Assembly (NCBI RefSeq): GCF_037042905.1
Contig: NC_087258.1
Location: forward strand, 4,752,501-4,816,500
Source: Lytechinus pictus
Lineage: Eukaryota; Echinodermata; Echinoidea; Temnopleuroida; Toxopneustidae
Length of the DNA stretch: 64,000 nt
Reading direction: 5' to 3'
A program made the translations under genes and the position numbers. Within the stretch, counting starts at the first letter, position 1, and every line of letters begins with the position of its first letter. Under the pieces are notes generated by a model. It was not told the origin of the DNA. It made no database searches and was given only the letters and a program-made list of their open reading frames with translations. Of this stretch, positions 11,901-24,500 are shown one piece after another.

Positions 11901-14900
11901 TGTGCTAGTTATCGATGTTTTATATTTTGCAAATTTTGTATGTTGCAGTAAATTCCTTATGTTCTATTTGGGTAAAAAAATGAGACAAATATTGGTTCTA
12001 TCTTGATTCAAAACTTACGGTTCTACTGCAGTAGTCTTCATCTTCTTTCTTGATGTCTTTGGTGTTTCATCATCAGACGATCTTCCAGCTTTTTTCAACT
12101 TCTTCGCTGTTTTTTCAGTTCCTTTCTTTTCTACAGAATGACAGCAGATAAATATATTTTATCAAACAATAACACTTTTTCCTGTGCTTTCATTAAAATT
12201 TAGATAAACATCCATGAAAAGAGAACTTGTATTGAATTCTATTTAATCTAATTTTCAGGCAAATTTCATATTAGAGATCAAAGTAAATGTAAAACTTTAT
12301 GAAAGCCTTCTATAATTAATATGATCAAGAATGTGAAAGATCTTACTTTTTTCTCTTCCTTCTATGGGCGTGGCTTGTTCTAGTGTTCTCTCTTTGAGCT
12401 CCTGTTCAAACCTCGCCAAGTCTGCGTCTAACCGTCGTATATGCTTGTCAACCTAGAAAAAAGGGATATTGGATAGTTAATACGCAAATTTGCTAGATAG
12501 ATTTCAGAAATAATGCTTAACAGCATCCGCTGTAAAATGCAAAAACAGGGTTTTTCATAAAGATTTCACCAAAGAAAAGAAAAAAATCTACCGTTATAAG
12601 CTACTGAAACTCAGCAATACAAGTGGCCATGAGATATCAAAAAAAAATTTAACCACTTCAAAATCTAGTTGAATTTTGTAATCATTCCACTCCAGCTTTA
12701 AAGCTAGCTGTCCACATCCTTCAAAACTGCTGATTTACAATTTTCATCTCAAAATTATAGCACTTGTAGTTAAAATTGGCACAGGTTTCACAAATGAAAT
12801 CCATACACAATGGCTAGATGAAAATGGATTGACATTAAACAATGACCTGAGCTGCCCCATGGGATGCCAGAAATGGTTAAAAATTCCTTAGAGGTAAAGT
12901 TCACCCCGGAAATTTTTTTATTTGAATAAATAGAGAAAAATCTAACTAGCACAACGCTGAAAATTTCATCAAAATGGGATGTAAAACAAGAAAGTTATGA
13001 CATTTTAAAATTTGGCTTACTTTTAGATACACAATTCAGTGACATGCAAATAAGACAGTCAATGATTTCCCTCACTATTTCTTTTGTTTTTTATTGTTTG
13101 AATTGTACAATATTTCTTTTTTTTATACAGATTTGACAATAAGGATCAACCTGACTGAACCATATGGTATAAATCAATTCTAATTCCACATGTTCAGGAA
13201 GGAATTACTGTTTCACTTGACAATAAGATTAGAATATTTCATATAATGAAATACAAAACAGTGAGTGGATGATGTCATCAGTCTGCTCATTTGCATACAG
13301 ACCAGGATGTGCATATTTTGTGAAATTTAGCAAAATTTTAAAATGTCATAACTTTCTTATTTAATAAAGTTAGTTTTCTCTTATGTCTTGGTATGAATCA
13401 AGTGAACTTAATTAATGCAAGAAGCTATTCTCTCACCATTTCATATGTCTGCATAGCAAGCTGTACTTTGTCGTCGCCATATTCCCTACTTTTTGTGAAA
13501 GAGTGATTTATCTTCTTTAATCTCTCAGCTCTCTGTTCTGGCTTCAGATCCCTGACATTCTTCAAGTAGTTCACCGTATCCTCGTCTATACTCTTGGCAA
13601 GTTCTGGAGAAAAATTGAGCACATAAAGAGGCATATCACACAAATGGGCTTGTGACATCATCACAAACTCAATGCATGCCATTTTGCAAAGAATACCAAC
13701 TTAGAAATTCCAGATCTTTGTTGGTTTTTATCTCATCTCAATCAAATTATCAATATCATTGATTATCAGTATTATTATGCACATGGACTTCTATACTTTC
13801 CAAATCCAACAATTGCCTATAGATGCTAAACACAAAGATCATTACTTCTTCACGGATGCTTTATGATGAATTTCTCTGCCAGTGATTCCATACATTTCTG
13901 AATCTTCATAACCCTGACTCTCTTACATAAAGCTTAGCAATTGAATGTGGGTCTGGCTCTTAAGTTTGATCATATTACACAAATACAACAATCGTAGAAA
14001 TCATCATGATTAGTCACCCAGTTTTATGATACGGGGGGGGGGGGGGCACATTTGGATGTAATTAAGCTTCCTTCTTTAATACCTTGTGTTCTCTGGTCCA
14101 AATCTCTCATCAGTGTGAAGTTCCTTTGAAGCTCAAAAGGAAGATTTTCAATACCTGGAAGAAAAAAAAACAAATAAATTGTGATATATACGGTATTACG
14201 GTTTACTGTTAAATTCAAGTCACATGGCACAACTTCAAGAAATACAATAACTTAGAGCCACTTAAAGGGTATTATTGATAGTTGAAATGGATACGAATAA
14301 GGTGGAGGCATTTTTGGTTCATGCGACCTGCCTCTTTCTCTATTAGACAATAACTGCCAATCTAGTTTGAAACCACTCCTAAATGTAGTTCCAATCAAGC
14401 CACCATAAGCAATTTGGTGTTTGGGATAACACACCAATGCTTTAAATGAAGACAAAACGTGTTGTGAACAGCAAGGGTTAGCTACTTGGTGAGCACTTTT
14501 TTTAAATATATTTATTTCTTTGCTTTTGAAAAACAAATTTGGTACACAAGTAAAAATTGTTGGTTTGTACAATTAAAGATGGCTCAGATTAGGCTATATC
14601 AAAGTTGTATATTTTTGGTAAACTTTGGCCAGTTTCTTACCACAATGTTCTTACAAAGATGCTTGAAATTTCACTTAATTGCAGCCATGACACATGTTTT
14701 CAGGGAATAATTTTCCTGGTATCGCAAAATACCCCAATAGTTTGATCTCTTTTTCAATTCTTGCAATTTTCCCCAGGAACTTGTTATGAAAACCAAGGTT
14801 TACTTTGACTAGCACACTCAATTAGGGTATTGAAAAGTGAACAAACTTTCCTAGATTTATTGGGTGGAGAAATCCCCAGAAACGAAGATGACCATAGAAT

Positions 14901-16091
14901 CAAAGATGATCCTCATTTTTCGACTGGCACCCCGTTTTGATAGCATATAAGCTTAGTCTGGATAAGTAAAGTCAGGTTTTGGGGACTGCTTTTTTTTTCT
15001 TCTCGCCCTGTTGAAAGTGAAACTAACAAGAATTGCCTTATAAACATGCTTGAAAAAAATTTTGAAATAAAATCTACAAAATTTTAATTTTCTTTGTGTG
15101 CCCCTCTTTAAAATTTGCCCTTGCAGACTCTTTATTTTTTCAAATTTAAGTTGACAGATCTGAAAAAAAGGCTAAGGAATGCAGGGCCACATGCCGGGGG
15201 GGGGGGGGGGGGGACTGAAGCCCCTCAGCCCCCCCACACTTTTTTTTCCAAAAACGTAAAAATTACCACCCAGTCTAACTCTAAGTTCTAGATTCAATTG
15301 TGATTTTTTGCATGGTCAGCCCCGGTGCCCCCCCCCCTTCAAAAATGTTCTGCAGCCCCTGGAATGTGAGAAAATTATAGGGCAACAAACCCTCCCCCGA
15401 ATAAGAGGACATTTTTAAAAATTAATTTCATTTTTTCATTAATTTTTAAATAAAAAGAAAAATCATGAAAATCAATCAATATTGTCTGAATCTGACGTCT
15501 GGATTTGCTTCAGCTTTGCTCTTTGAATTTGAATTATACGTTCATCGTGTTTATGAATTCATTTTTCTTTTAATGCTGCAATGCTAAAGCCTAAGGCTAA
15601 GCAGCAATAGTCCAGCAGGCACTCGTAGTCGTATTCACACGGGGCAACTCCCCGATGAACGAGGGCTACAGCTCCGTAACACACAATCATGATTCTGCAA
15701 GGCCAAGTCAGCTTCAGCCAGGGGCCCCATCGCTCCACACAGCATCAGTGCATAGGCAATAGCCGCACACACAACTTGAACACACGGCGCCCATATCGCT
15801 CCATGACTCATTCATTCAGCACAGTTCGTATACAAACATTGTGCAGTATACACGGGCACCGTACACTCGTCTAAAGGAATGCGAACCACCTTCTTGAATA
15901 CATAATGAGGCACATTTGAGACCAATAAAATCACACTTCTCTTCAATGGACATACAAACAATTCAACCACGCCATATAAGAAAATTCTAAAGTATCAAAC
16001 CATTCACACATCAAATTCCGTCAAATCCTACAAAAGGCGAAATTTTCCACTTACTGTCGAGGTACTGTTCGAGATAAAGTGCTGTAGCCAT
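8971..16091 (-). CDS. ING4/5: Inhibitor-of-growth family protein, ING4/ING5-like (8 exons, 246 aa)
   Basis: Coding exons, 5' to 3' on the minus strand: 16055-16091, 14083-14154, 13437-13603, 12347-12452, 12019-12130, 10904-11048, 9715-9776, 8971-9010. They sum to 741 nt, keep frame at every GT-AG junction and end in TAA. Human ING4 and ING5 are 249 and 240 aa, so this is full length. Residues 1-100 form the N-terminal dimerisation helices ([47 protein letters not shown]). Residues 128-165 are a lysine-rich nuclear-localisation segment. Residues 195-239 are a PHD finger with all eight zinc ligands: C196, C198, C209, C214, H220, C223, C236, C239. In the family this finger binds H3K4me3 and brings HBO1/MOZ-MORF acetyltransferase complexes to active promoters. 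A KKKK tail follows. Introns carry MITEs and a long hairpin. ING4 versus ING5 cannot be decided; an invertebrate ancestor of both is likely. Confidence 0.96.
10410..10604. repeat. Long imperfect hairpin in the ING intron (arms about 95 nt)
   Basis: The left arm (about 10410-10500) and the right arm (about 10507-10604) are inverted copies. Matching landmarks from outside in: ATGCACG/CGTGCAT, AATAATGAAC/GTTCATTATT, a GTGCGAG-like block, CCAATGGATATACCGCAC against GTGCGGTATTTCCATTTGG, and GGTCC/GGACC at the loop. More GC-rich than its surroundings. It yields overlapping antisense ORFs (9983-10618 region) that I treat as artefacts of the palindrome. Confidence 0.75.
10677..10716. repeat. Perfect 40-bp palindrome centred on TGACGTCA, plus a third half-copy
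   Basis: The sequence from GTACTATCC (10677) to GGATAGTAC (10716) equals its own reverse complement. The centre is TGACGTCA, the consensus cyclic-AMP response element. A further half unit, TGACGTCAGAGTGCAGGATA, follows at about 10724-10745. It lies in the ING intron between the exons that carry the two PHD halves. Confidence 0.85.
12887..13411. mobile_element. MITE family B, degraded copy 1 in the ING intron
   Basis: Starts near TTAGAGGTAAAGTTCACCCC and ends near AGTGAACTTAA. It matches 22586-23195 and 36652-37213 internally: GAAAATTTCATCAAAAT, the TCACTATTTCTTTTGT block, the GACCAGGATGTGCATAT block. Its termini are worn compared with the other copies, so it is probably older. Its 3' end lies about 25 bases from the donor of exon 3. 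Confidence 0.75.
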
Positions 16092-16154
16092 GGTTGTCAA
16101 ATGAGTTCCCGCGTAATAAAATCATGTCGGAGTCGAGTTTATTTCGATGCCGGT

Positions 16155-16213
16155 GTCACGTGACTGATTAACATTGTGTTTTCGGATTGGCGGCTTGTTC
16201 AAAACGTCACGTG
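16155..16213. promoter_or_regulatory. Two CACGTG E-boxes (CLEAR-like) upstream of the ING start codon
   Basis: GTCACGTGAC, a perfect 10-bp palindrome, lies at 16155-16164, about 64 bp upstream of the ING ATG. GTCACGTG lies at 16206-16213, about 115 bp upstream. These match the CLEAR/E-box core bound by bHLH-zip factors (TFEB, USF, MYC families). The surrounding 200 bp is more GC-rich and CpG-containing than the spacer. The transcription start is not determined. Confidence 0.6.
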
Positions 16214-18549
16214 CATAATTGCAATAAATCGAGGTCTCAGGATACTTCCGGGTTGTCGATAGAAATATACACGGGAGGTATATATCTACAGAGCTGTTCG
16301 TATTTCCTTTCATTTTGTTTTCAAGTTATTTTTAATAATTGATTAATGTAACAGAGATAATTCACTGACATTCAATGAAGATTTTCAGTTTAGGAACGAG
16401 GACGAAAACATAAAGTTGGTAAAAGTTCCAAAGTTAAGATAATTCAATCAGGATGAGGAGCTATATATAAGAGGAGGCGGAAACAGAAGAATAGGAATAA
16501 GAATAAAAACAAGAATACGATTATAGTAATATGATTATTATAGCATCTTTTTAAAAAAATACATAGGCTTTACTTCAAGTGATTTTTTAACGCAAGATAT
16601 TTCTTATACCTTGAATATTATGTATGGTTTCACTTTTCTCTCTGATCTACCAGGTCTGTACACTTTCTTTCTCTCTTCATACTTTCCTTCTCGCGTACTC
16701 ACAACTTTGTCTCAACTACATTCCTTCTAGCAGCTGTCTCAATGCATATATACCATCTCTATCTTTTCCTCCTTTTTTCTCTCTTCTTTCTTGCTCTCTC
16801 TCTCTCTCTATCTCCCTCTGCCAATCATTATTCAACCTCTCATTTATTCTCTTAAGGTGTACTTTGTCCTTATATGAATTATGCATTGAATGTTTTCCCT
16901 TTTTATTGTGATTACTACAAATGTAGCTGTAGCTGACTTCATTTCTATTTCTTAAACTCATGAGATTTATATTAAGCCTTTGGGCTGCCCTGTGTAATTT
17001 ATTTTTATATGTTTAAAATCAATCAATCAAATTACTAAAAGCATAGATTTTGAAAAAAGAAGAGAAACTTTAAGTTTGTTAATTTTGAAACTGGATCTTT
17101 TAGAATTTATCTGACAAGCGCAAACGGTGGCTCCAAGTCAAAAAGGGTTATACCATTTTTAATAAAACGTAGGACCAAAAAAGGAAGTGCTATAATATTT
17201 ACTTAAAATCAGTAGGGTAAAACACACAATGCTATCAATCTGCATATTAATTTATTAAGTCACATCAGGCAACTTAGTACTGTTTAAAAAATACAATTCA
17301 AGATAATTCAAATCTAAATTTGAATTTAAAAATAAGAAATTTTCCAATGGAAATTAATGGAAATATGAGCATTTCATTATGATAGATGAGTAATTACAAA
17401 GTTATTAAAGGTTTTTATTTCTATGCATGCCATTATGAATATGTAATAAGAAAGCAGATGTCTTTTCTCAATATCTTTTTTTTGGTTTATCATATGAAAT
17501 TACAATGATTCGCATTTTATGTTTCAATGGTGTAAAAACTTAGACTGCCAACACCATTGCTGTAATCAATTTTGTAACAAGGAAGATCGTTTTATACACA
17601 TGTATGAAAAAAAAGAGATTAATAAAAAGATCTGAAATAGTGAAATATACCAAAAATAGTCATGCGTTATTATATTTCAGTATATATACATTCACATATG
17701 TTGACCAGCAGCACATGCTGAAGGGGTCAATTTTGAAATTTCCACGATAAAGCAAATAAACAACAAATAATTATAGAATTTTATCAAATTTTATGATGAT
17801 AAAATGATGGTAAATAATGCTTTATCAAAGTTTCTCTTCTGTCTGAACTCATTATGAAAGCAGACTAAAAACAGATAAAATACTAGAAACATAATTCTAG
17901 TGGCTTCCCCGTCTCAAACAATAATACTTGATCCACAGATTAATGACTAAACAAAATAGTTGCCAAATATTGTTTGGAAGCATTTGACCAGGAGTAGGCA
18001 ACAATAAACAATACTTGCATAACAATAAACATACAATTACATTAGATGAAAGAATACTGCGATTACACATGCTTAATAATATCATCATCTTCTATCAAAA
18101 TGCTACAAAATTCATCCCAACAATATTTGAGGGATTTGAGCCTGGACATCTGTACAAGTAAACTTATTAGTGCTAAGATATTTAACATCATTACTTCTTA
18201 ATCTTTTTAATTCAGATTTCAATTTACACACCATTAACAATAACATCATTTTAAATGGTGTAAAAATTCTACTTTAGTTTGAAAACAAATAAGTCTAAAG
18301 GGTTGAATTCTGAAGGTGGAATTCATTACTTTTATAACATAGTTATAATCATTTCCAACCCATACATCCATTGATCAGAGTAAAGATTGCACAAAGTGGA
18401 TTTTACTTCAGAAAAAGTATTAAAAAATTGCACTGCAAGGCATGGATTGCGATTTGTAACAGGCTTTGTTTATCTCTAAAAACTCCTACAATGCAATGTG
18501 TGACAAGACTGTCAAAAGCTTTAAACCAGTTTCAATCCAAAATCATTCT
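16214..18549. other. Spacer between ING promoter and beta-mannosidase stop codon
   Basis: No additional exon recognised. It should contain the 3' UTR of the mannosidase gene (reading leftwards from 18550) and distal ING promoter DNA. A CT-rich microsatellite lies near 16786-16812. AATAAA on the minus strand occurs in several places, for example near 17414, so the poly(A) site cannot be fixed. Confidence 0.4.
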
Positions 18550-21500
18550 TCAATACAAGTCCATTAAAGATGAAACTGTGAGTGAGTTGGCAAGTTCTTC
18601 GGTAGACATTGACTCCCATGCAAAGAAAGTCACCGATATCGAGGGCGTCATCATTAGGAAGCCATTTTGTGAGAAGCGCCCTCTAAGACCACCGCTGTCC
18701 AGCCAAGTGAATGGAGCAATGCTGCTGGTTTTGAGGGTAATGAGGAACTCATCTGTTAAAACTTTGCTGACAGAAGAGATCTACATAGGGACAATTACAA
18801 AAAAAGGAGAAGAAAAAGAGTCAAACCATTAGTGAAAAGAACATACTTGGAGGTGAACACATTTCATTTCTCAAGTTGGCAACACCAGAATTCTTCTTTC
18901 ATCATTGCACTAGAAAGGAAATATATATACCTGAAGTACTTGACATTCTTTCATAAAGGTTATCATGTTTTGAAGTAGGAAACGTGCAGGTTGGCAAGGA
19001 GAGACAGTGATTTTGAAATTTTACATCAGGTTGCCAATTAACAGATTTTTAATGATCATTTTCTTTTAAATATCCGTTACCAATGAATGAAATAACGAAA
19101 TTTGGAGGCAATTCATATGATCATAGTATATATAGAATATGGTTTTCCTTTCTTTCTCTTTTTGTTAGACAACCTGATCGGAGACTAGGATTAGACAATG
19201 GAGATGAGACCAAACAAAAAGTAGGAAAAAAATTGGTAATTTACCAAAACAAGACAGATGACTTACTCTTATAACTGGTTTCTTTAGTCCAATCACATCA
19301 CTGAAGGATGACAGAAAGAGAGGATTGATTGGTGAGAGTTGGGTGGAGTTGTTATGGTATATCACCATGGTTACAAAGCAAGTGGGAAGAGGGTTTGAAC
19401 CACACGCTGCTTTCTGAAGGAGGTCATCGAGGGGTATTCTGAGGACCATCTTAGATGATAGTGCATTCTGGAAAAGATGAAATGAAATGATAATTAATAT
19501 TTATGAATGCAATGGATAGAATATTTCAGGAGGTGAAAGATGAAATGATCTATTCAACGAGGTGTAGCCGAGTTGAATGGATCATTCATTTCATCTTTCA
19601 CCGAATGAAGTTTTCTGTCTATTGCACTCATAAACATTAATTATTTGTTTATATGACACCTAAAAATAGATTCTTTTTCATATAGAATTTATGAATCTCG
19701 ATGCAAACTATGGTCATGCAATGGGAGCTCAGTCTGTTGATTATCACGTACATACAACATGTGCACTGCAAACAGGAGTGGTTTTACTTGTGGTGCCTGC
19801 AGTCTCGGTGGTGCGCGCGTGGAATGGACAAAATTGTATGGATCCAAAATTAAACAGTTGATGATGTCAATGTAAAATGGGTTGAATTATCGATATCAAA
19901 CAACCAATCATATGACAAGGATCTATCTTGGTGTCATATAATAACAATTAGTTCCTGTAGAGTACTCATCTACTAGTGTATAAAATATTGATATTTTGAA
20001 CAATATTGATTTGTCCCAACTCATGATAGAGATATGATATACAGTGAATCCCAGAAAAGACAAAAGGAAACCGTAATTCAGAGTAATTTTTTGCTATAAT
20101 GAAAATTTTACTGAAAATATATTCTTCATATAATCTCAACATTAGTAAAGTAATTTCTCCCCCTCCCCCTCTGTTTGTCGGTTAAATGTGTTTATTTTGT
20201 AATATATACAATGTACTTGCTTTGAGTCTGTATACAGGAGTCAGTGTTTTATTAGGCTTCTTTCTCTTTTTTGTTGTCTCCAATTCCCATAAAATCGTTT
20301 TATGTAATTGTATTTTCTTGTTTTCTTACCTCTGATTGTCTATGCTAATTCTCCTTTTATTTTTATGATGACTGAAATAAATGATTGAATGTCCAATTTC
20401 AAAGGACTTACCTGAGAAAACTGATTGGTAACTTGATACTTTGGTTTCAGATCTGTCCAAGACCAGATGGAGGTGACGAAGCTAGCATCGACAAGGTTGT
20501 CTGTTTCTGTGACTGAGTAGCCATACAGCTCTTCATCTTGTATCATGCCCGAGGCAAGGATGGGAGAGAAGAAATCCTTCACATAGTAATGAAGCATCTT
20601 CCACTGGCCTCCATATTCTGTGGGGTCAGAGGTCAAATCAGTGCTTGCTAATATTCAATATCAATAATGTGTGTACCACATACCAATGCTAATTGTCTTT
20701 TTTTCAATACTTCTTCCTGAGATTTGCAAAATAATAATCAGATGATTTCAAGCACATCCCAAATTCTTTTTTTTATGGAATAAGACAAAAAGAAAATATC
20801 TTACTAAAGTAAGGTATCATCACTAAATCCTTAAACTGACAAGTTGATAAAATATCAATTGAAAATCACTGTATCACAAAAGTATCTGAATATACACAAT
20901 GTATCTAAATCAAGAATAATTCCTGCATTCCCTCAAAAGGGACATCACTTATTGACATTTTACCATGAGTATGTTGACATTCGTATACAAGAAATGGTTA
21001 TTGTATTATTTTCAAAAGGTGATTCTTGGTATTAAGAATTATTATTACACGAAAAAATTATGTATGCTGGTATAAGCTGGCTAAAACTTCATCAAAGCAT
21101 CCGTTATTCTCTCAAAATTTCATGGAAATGGGGGAAATGGTTCAGTTGTGAGGGAATGCTCTTTCACAATTATTACGTACAAATCTTGTTGACAATCTGT
21201 CTCTGGGCCAATATAAGTTTTATGTTTACAATGTGGGTGATAAATGACTGACCTATTGATGACCACGAGGGAGCCTGCCAGATATCATTTAGCTGCCAGT
21301 AGAGCGCCCCCATACAGTGACCTTGACCATCGACCAAGATGCTCTGAAGCCGTCTATAATGCTCTGTTTCAAACTTGATGCACAAGGCTTGGGATACCTA
21401 CACAAAAAACAAATCAGTCACGCTAATACCTATATTGGGTTATATCTGCACAAGAAATCTATTAAACATGTCATTAATCACTATAATAGGGCTGTTTACA

Positions 21501-24500
21501 AAGTGAAACAAAGTTATGGATGTTTATCTTCTTAGGTATTCCTTTACCTTTTTAGTAATAATAAAGACCTAAGAAGCTGCAATACTTGGGATCCAGTTTT
21601 ATGTATAATTTATTTGTTGCTAGGTCTGACAAGTCTCTGGAAAGTTTTCTTGATGTTGAGAACACCTTTGTTTGAAAAGTATGCATATGTTATTGTTAAA
21701 AGTGATCTACTGTCATATCAGTATTGCATCTACATGCATTGTTGGGTAACTCATAAAATACCTTTTGTTGATGACCTCATTTTGTAAGATACCAGTATAT
21801 TATATTTATCACACAAATAGTAAACAAAATGAAAATCTAACTTCATAACAGCTGGACAAATTCTATGAGAGGAATTACATTCTTTTGAGCAAAAACCATT
21901 TTCCCTGTGATTTCTGTTTCCTGTCTTTCATGATATTCTGCTTTTGCCCCCTTCAAAAATTCATTATATTGATTTATAATAGTTGGTATTTCTATAGCAT
22001 CTGTTCTGTGAGATATAAAGTGCTTTGAGATGCCATTCACGGTCAGCATAGGGGATTAAAAGTCTTTAATAGTATTTCTTCATCTGTTTGTTTTTTTACT
22101 TTAGATTTTTCAATTCTTTCCCTGTTTCTCTGTTTTTTATTGTTATTATTTCTCTTCATCATACATATTTAAGAGAGATGCTAAGATGAATCGCTAACAC
22201 TGGTGTAAATCCAAGCGGTAAACCTATTGTTCAGGGGGATGATCTATTGTTCTATCCCCCTCTCTTGAATAGTATGACATCATGGATTTAAGACCATGAT
22301 CCCAAAGCTTTTGAAAAAGGATTAAACATTGAATCCAAACATACTTGTGTTAGGTAGAGCAAATCCTTGAAGTAAACAAGGTGATCTTTTGATGATGGTA
22401 GGTTGAAATGTCTCTGGATCTGAGCCAATATCTGGGCCTGACCTTCGAGAAAAAAATGGAAAATAATGTCAGAAGAAAATTCAAAGATGGATGTAGTCTC
22501 CAACTGGCATACCTTGCATAAACAGCCAATGTGAGGCCTGAACAGAAATTATATCATCTTTCAATTTTTATTGGAGTTTCAGAATTTAAAGGTCAAGTCC
22601 ACCCCAGGAAAATGCGGACTTGAAGAAATAGAGAAAAATTAAACTAGCATAATGCTGAAAATTTCATCAAAATTGGATGTAAAATAAGAAAGATATGACA
22701 TTTTAAAGTTTCGCTTATTTTTCACGAAACAGTGATATGCACAACAGGTGAGTCAGTCGATGATGTCCATCACTCACTATTTCTTTTGTTTTTTATTGTT
22801 TGAATTATACAATATTTCATTTTTAGTAGATTTGACAATGAAGACCAACTTGACTGAACCATATAGTATTAAACAATGCTAATTTCACATGTTCAGGGAG
22901 GAATTAATCGTTGTATTTCTTGACAATGAGGAGAAAATTAGAATATTTCATATTTCCTATAATAAAATACAAAAGAAATAGTGAGTGGATGACGTCATAG
23001 TCTCCTCATTTGCATACCAACCAGGATGTGCATATAACTGTTTTGTGAAATTAAGCGAAACTTTAAAAGTGTTATAACTTTCTTATTTTACATCCGATTT
23101 TGATAAATTTTTCAGTGTTATGCTTGTTGGATTTTTCTCTTTTTATTCAAATTGACTTTTTGTTGACTTTTTGTTGGGGTGGACTTGACCTTTAAGTAAA
23201 TTACACAAGACTGGTGATCTGAAAATGGGGTATTTAGTACTGAAGATGAGAATACTGATGCTTTCATGCACAATACTGATTGCAAAAGTTTCAGTTTTAT
23301 GTGTTGTCCTATAGTATTTCTTTGAAAATACTGATTTCATCACCAAAATACTGATTTTCAGCTTTGAAAATACTGAAATGTTCTTGTTCTGGTTGGCAGC
23401 TCTGTTTTCAGCATTCAGTTTCAATTTCAGTTTATGTCCACATTTCACTTGTACATACATTTTAAATGAATTTACATGAATTCAAAACAGTGTGGATAAT
23501 GAAATGAATTGAAAAATAGCATGACAAAATGAAACAAGTCCAAGTTTCATGAACTAGGTCCATATTCTTTCTAAGTTATGATGACATTTCAAAAACTTAA
23601 CTTTGGTTAAGATTTCAATGTTGACGACGCCACTGCCACCGTCCCCGTCGAAAAAGCGGCGCCTATAGTCTCGCTATGCAGGCGAGACAAATTAATGGCT
23701 CCAACATATAGTTATGAAAAAATGCAACTTGTTGCAACAATATACTATTCCGAAGAAAGCTATACATAATGTATCCAAAAAATGCAAGCTTAAGTATCGA
23801 GGGGCTGAAGTTGAAAGCTAAGTTTGTGAGTTTTAGGCTCCAATATCAGATATCACTCACCAAACATGTGGTGCTGTCTGTGGTTACTGAATGCACTGGA
23901 GTAGGACCAGTCAGTTGCTATGGAAACAGGACCGAGTGTCCTGAACGACGGCCAGGACTGGACTCCATACTCTGAGGCAAAACGTGGTTTAGGATAGCTG
24001 GATACATCCCAACAATCTGCACTATAGTTGTAGTAGTGGACTAACGGGGAAAGACAAAACAAATCATATTTCTAAAAAGAAAAAAAAATAAACCATTTGG
24101 TAATAACAAGGTGCACTTTCTTTCAGGGTATACCTGTATCTCCCAGGAGTTATAATTGCATCAATAAGTTGTAAAAGATTATTGTTTCTTTCTAAAAAAA
24201 ATTATTCAAACTTAAACCTTATTACTTTCATACCTTACCAATGCCCCCTCCCTTTCTTTATACCTCCTTCCCTTGTAGTGGATTTTCTTGATCATGATTC
24301 TCCTCAAAATAATTTCTTCAAATGTGAGTCTGCGGTTTTCCAAGACACCATAACTTACACCACTTAACCGTTTGATTTTCACTGATTTATTATGTTGTTA
24401 AAAGTCTGTTTGCTTCAAACTTCAATCTGTTTGATTGATTAAAACTAAGCGTGGATTCAGAGGGGGTGGAGCCCCTTCTTTTTTTAGGAACATTGAGGAC

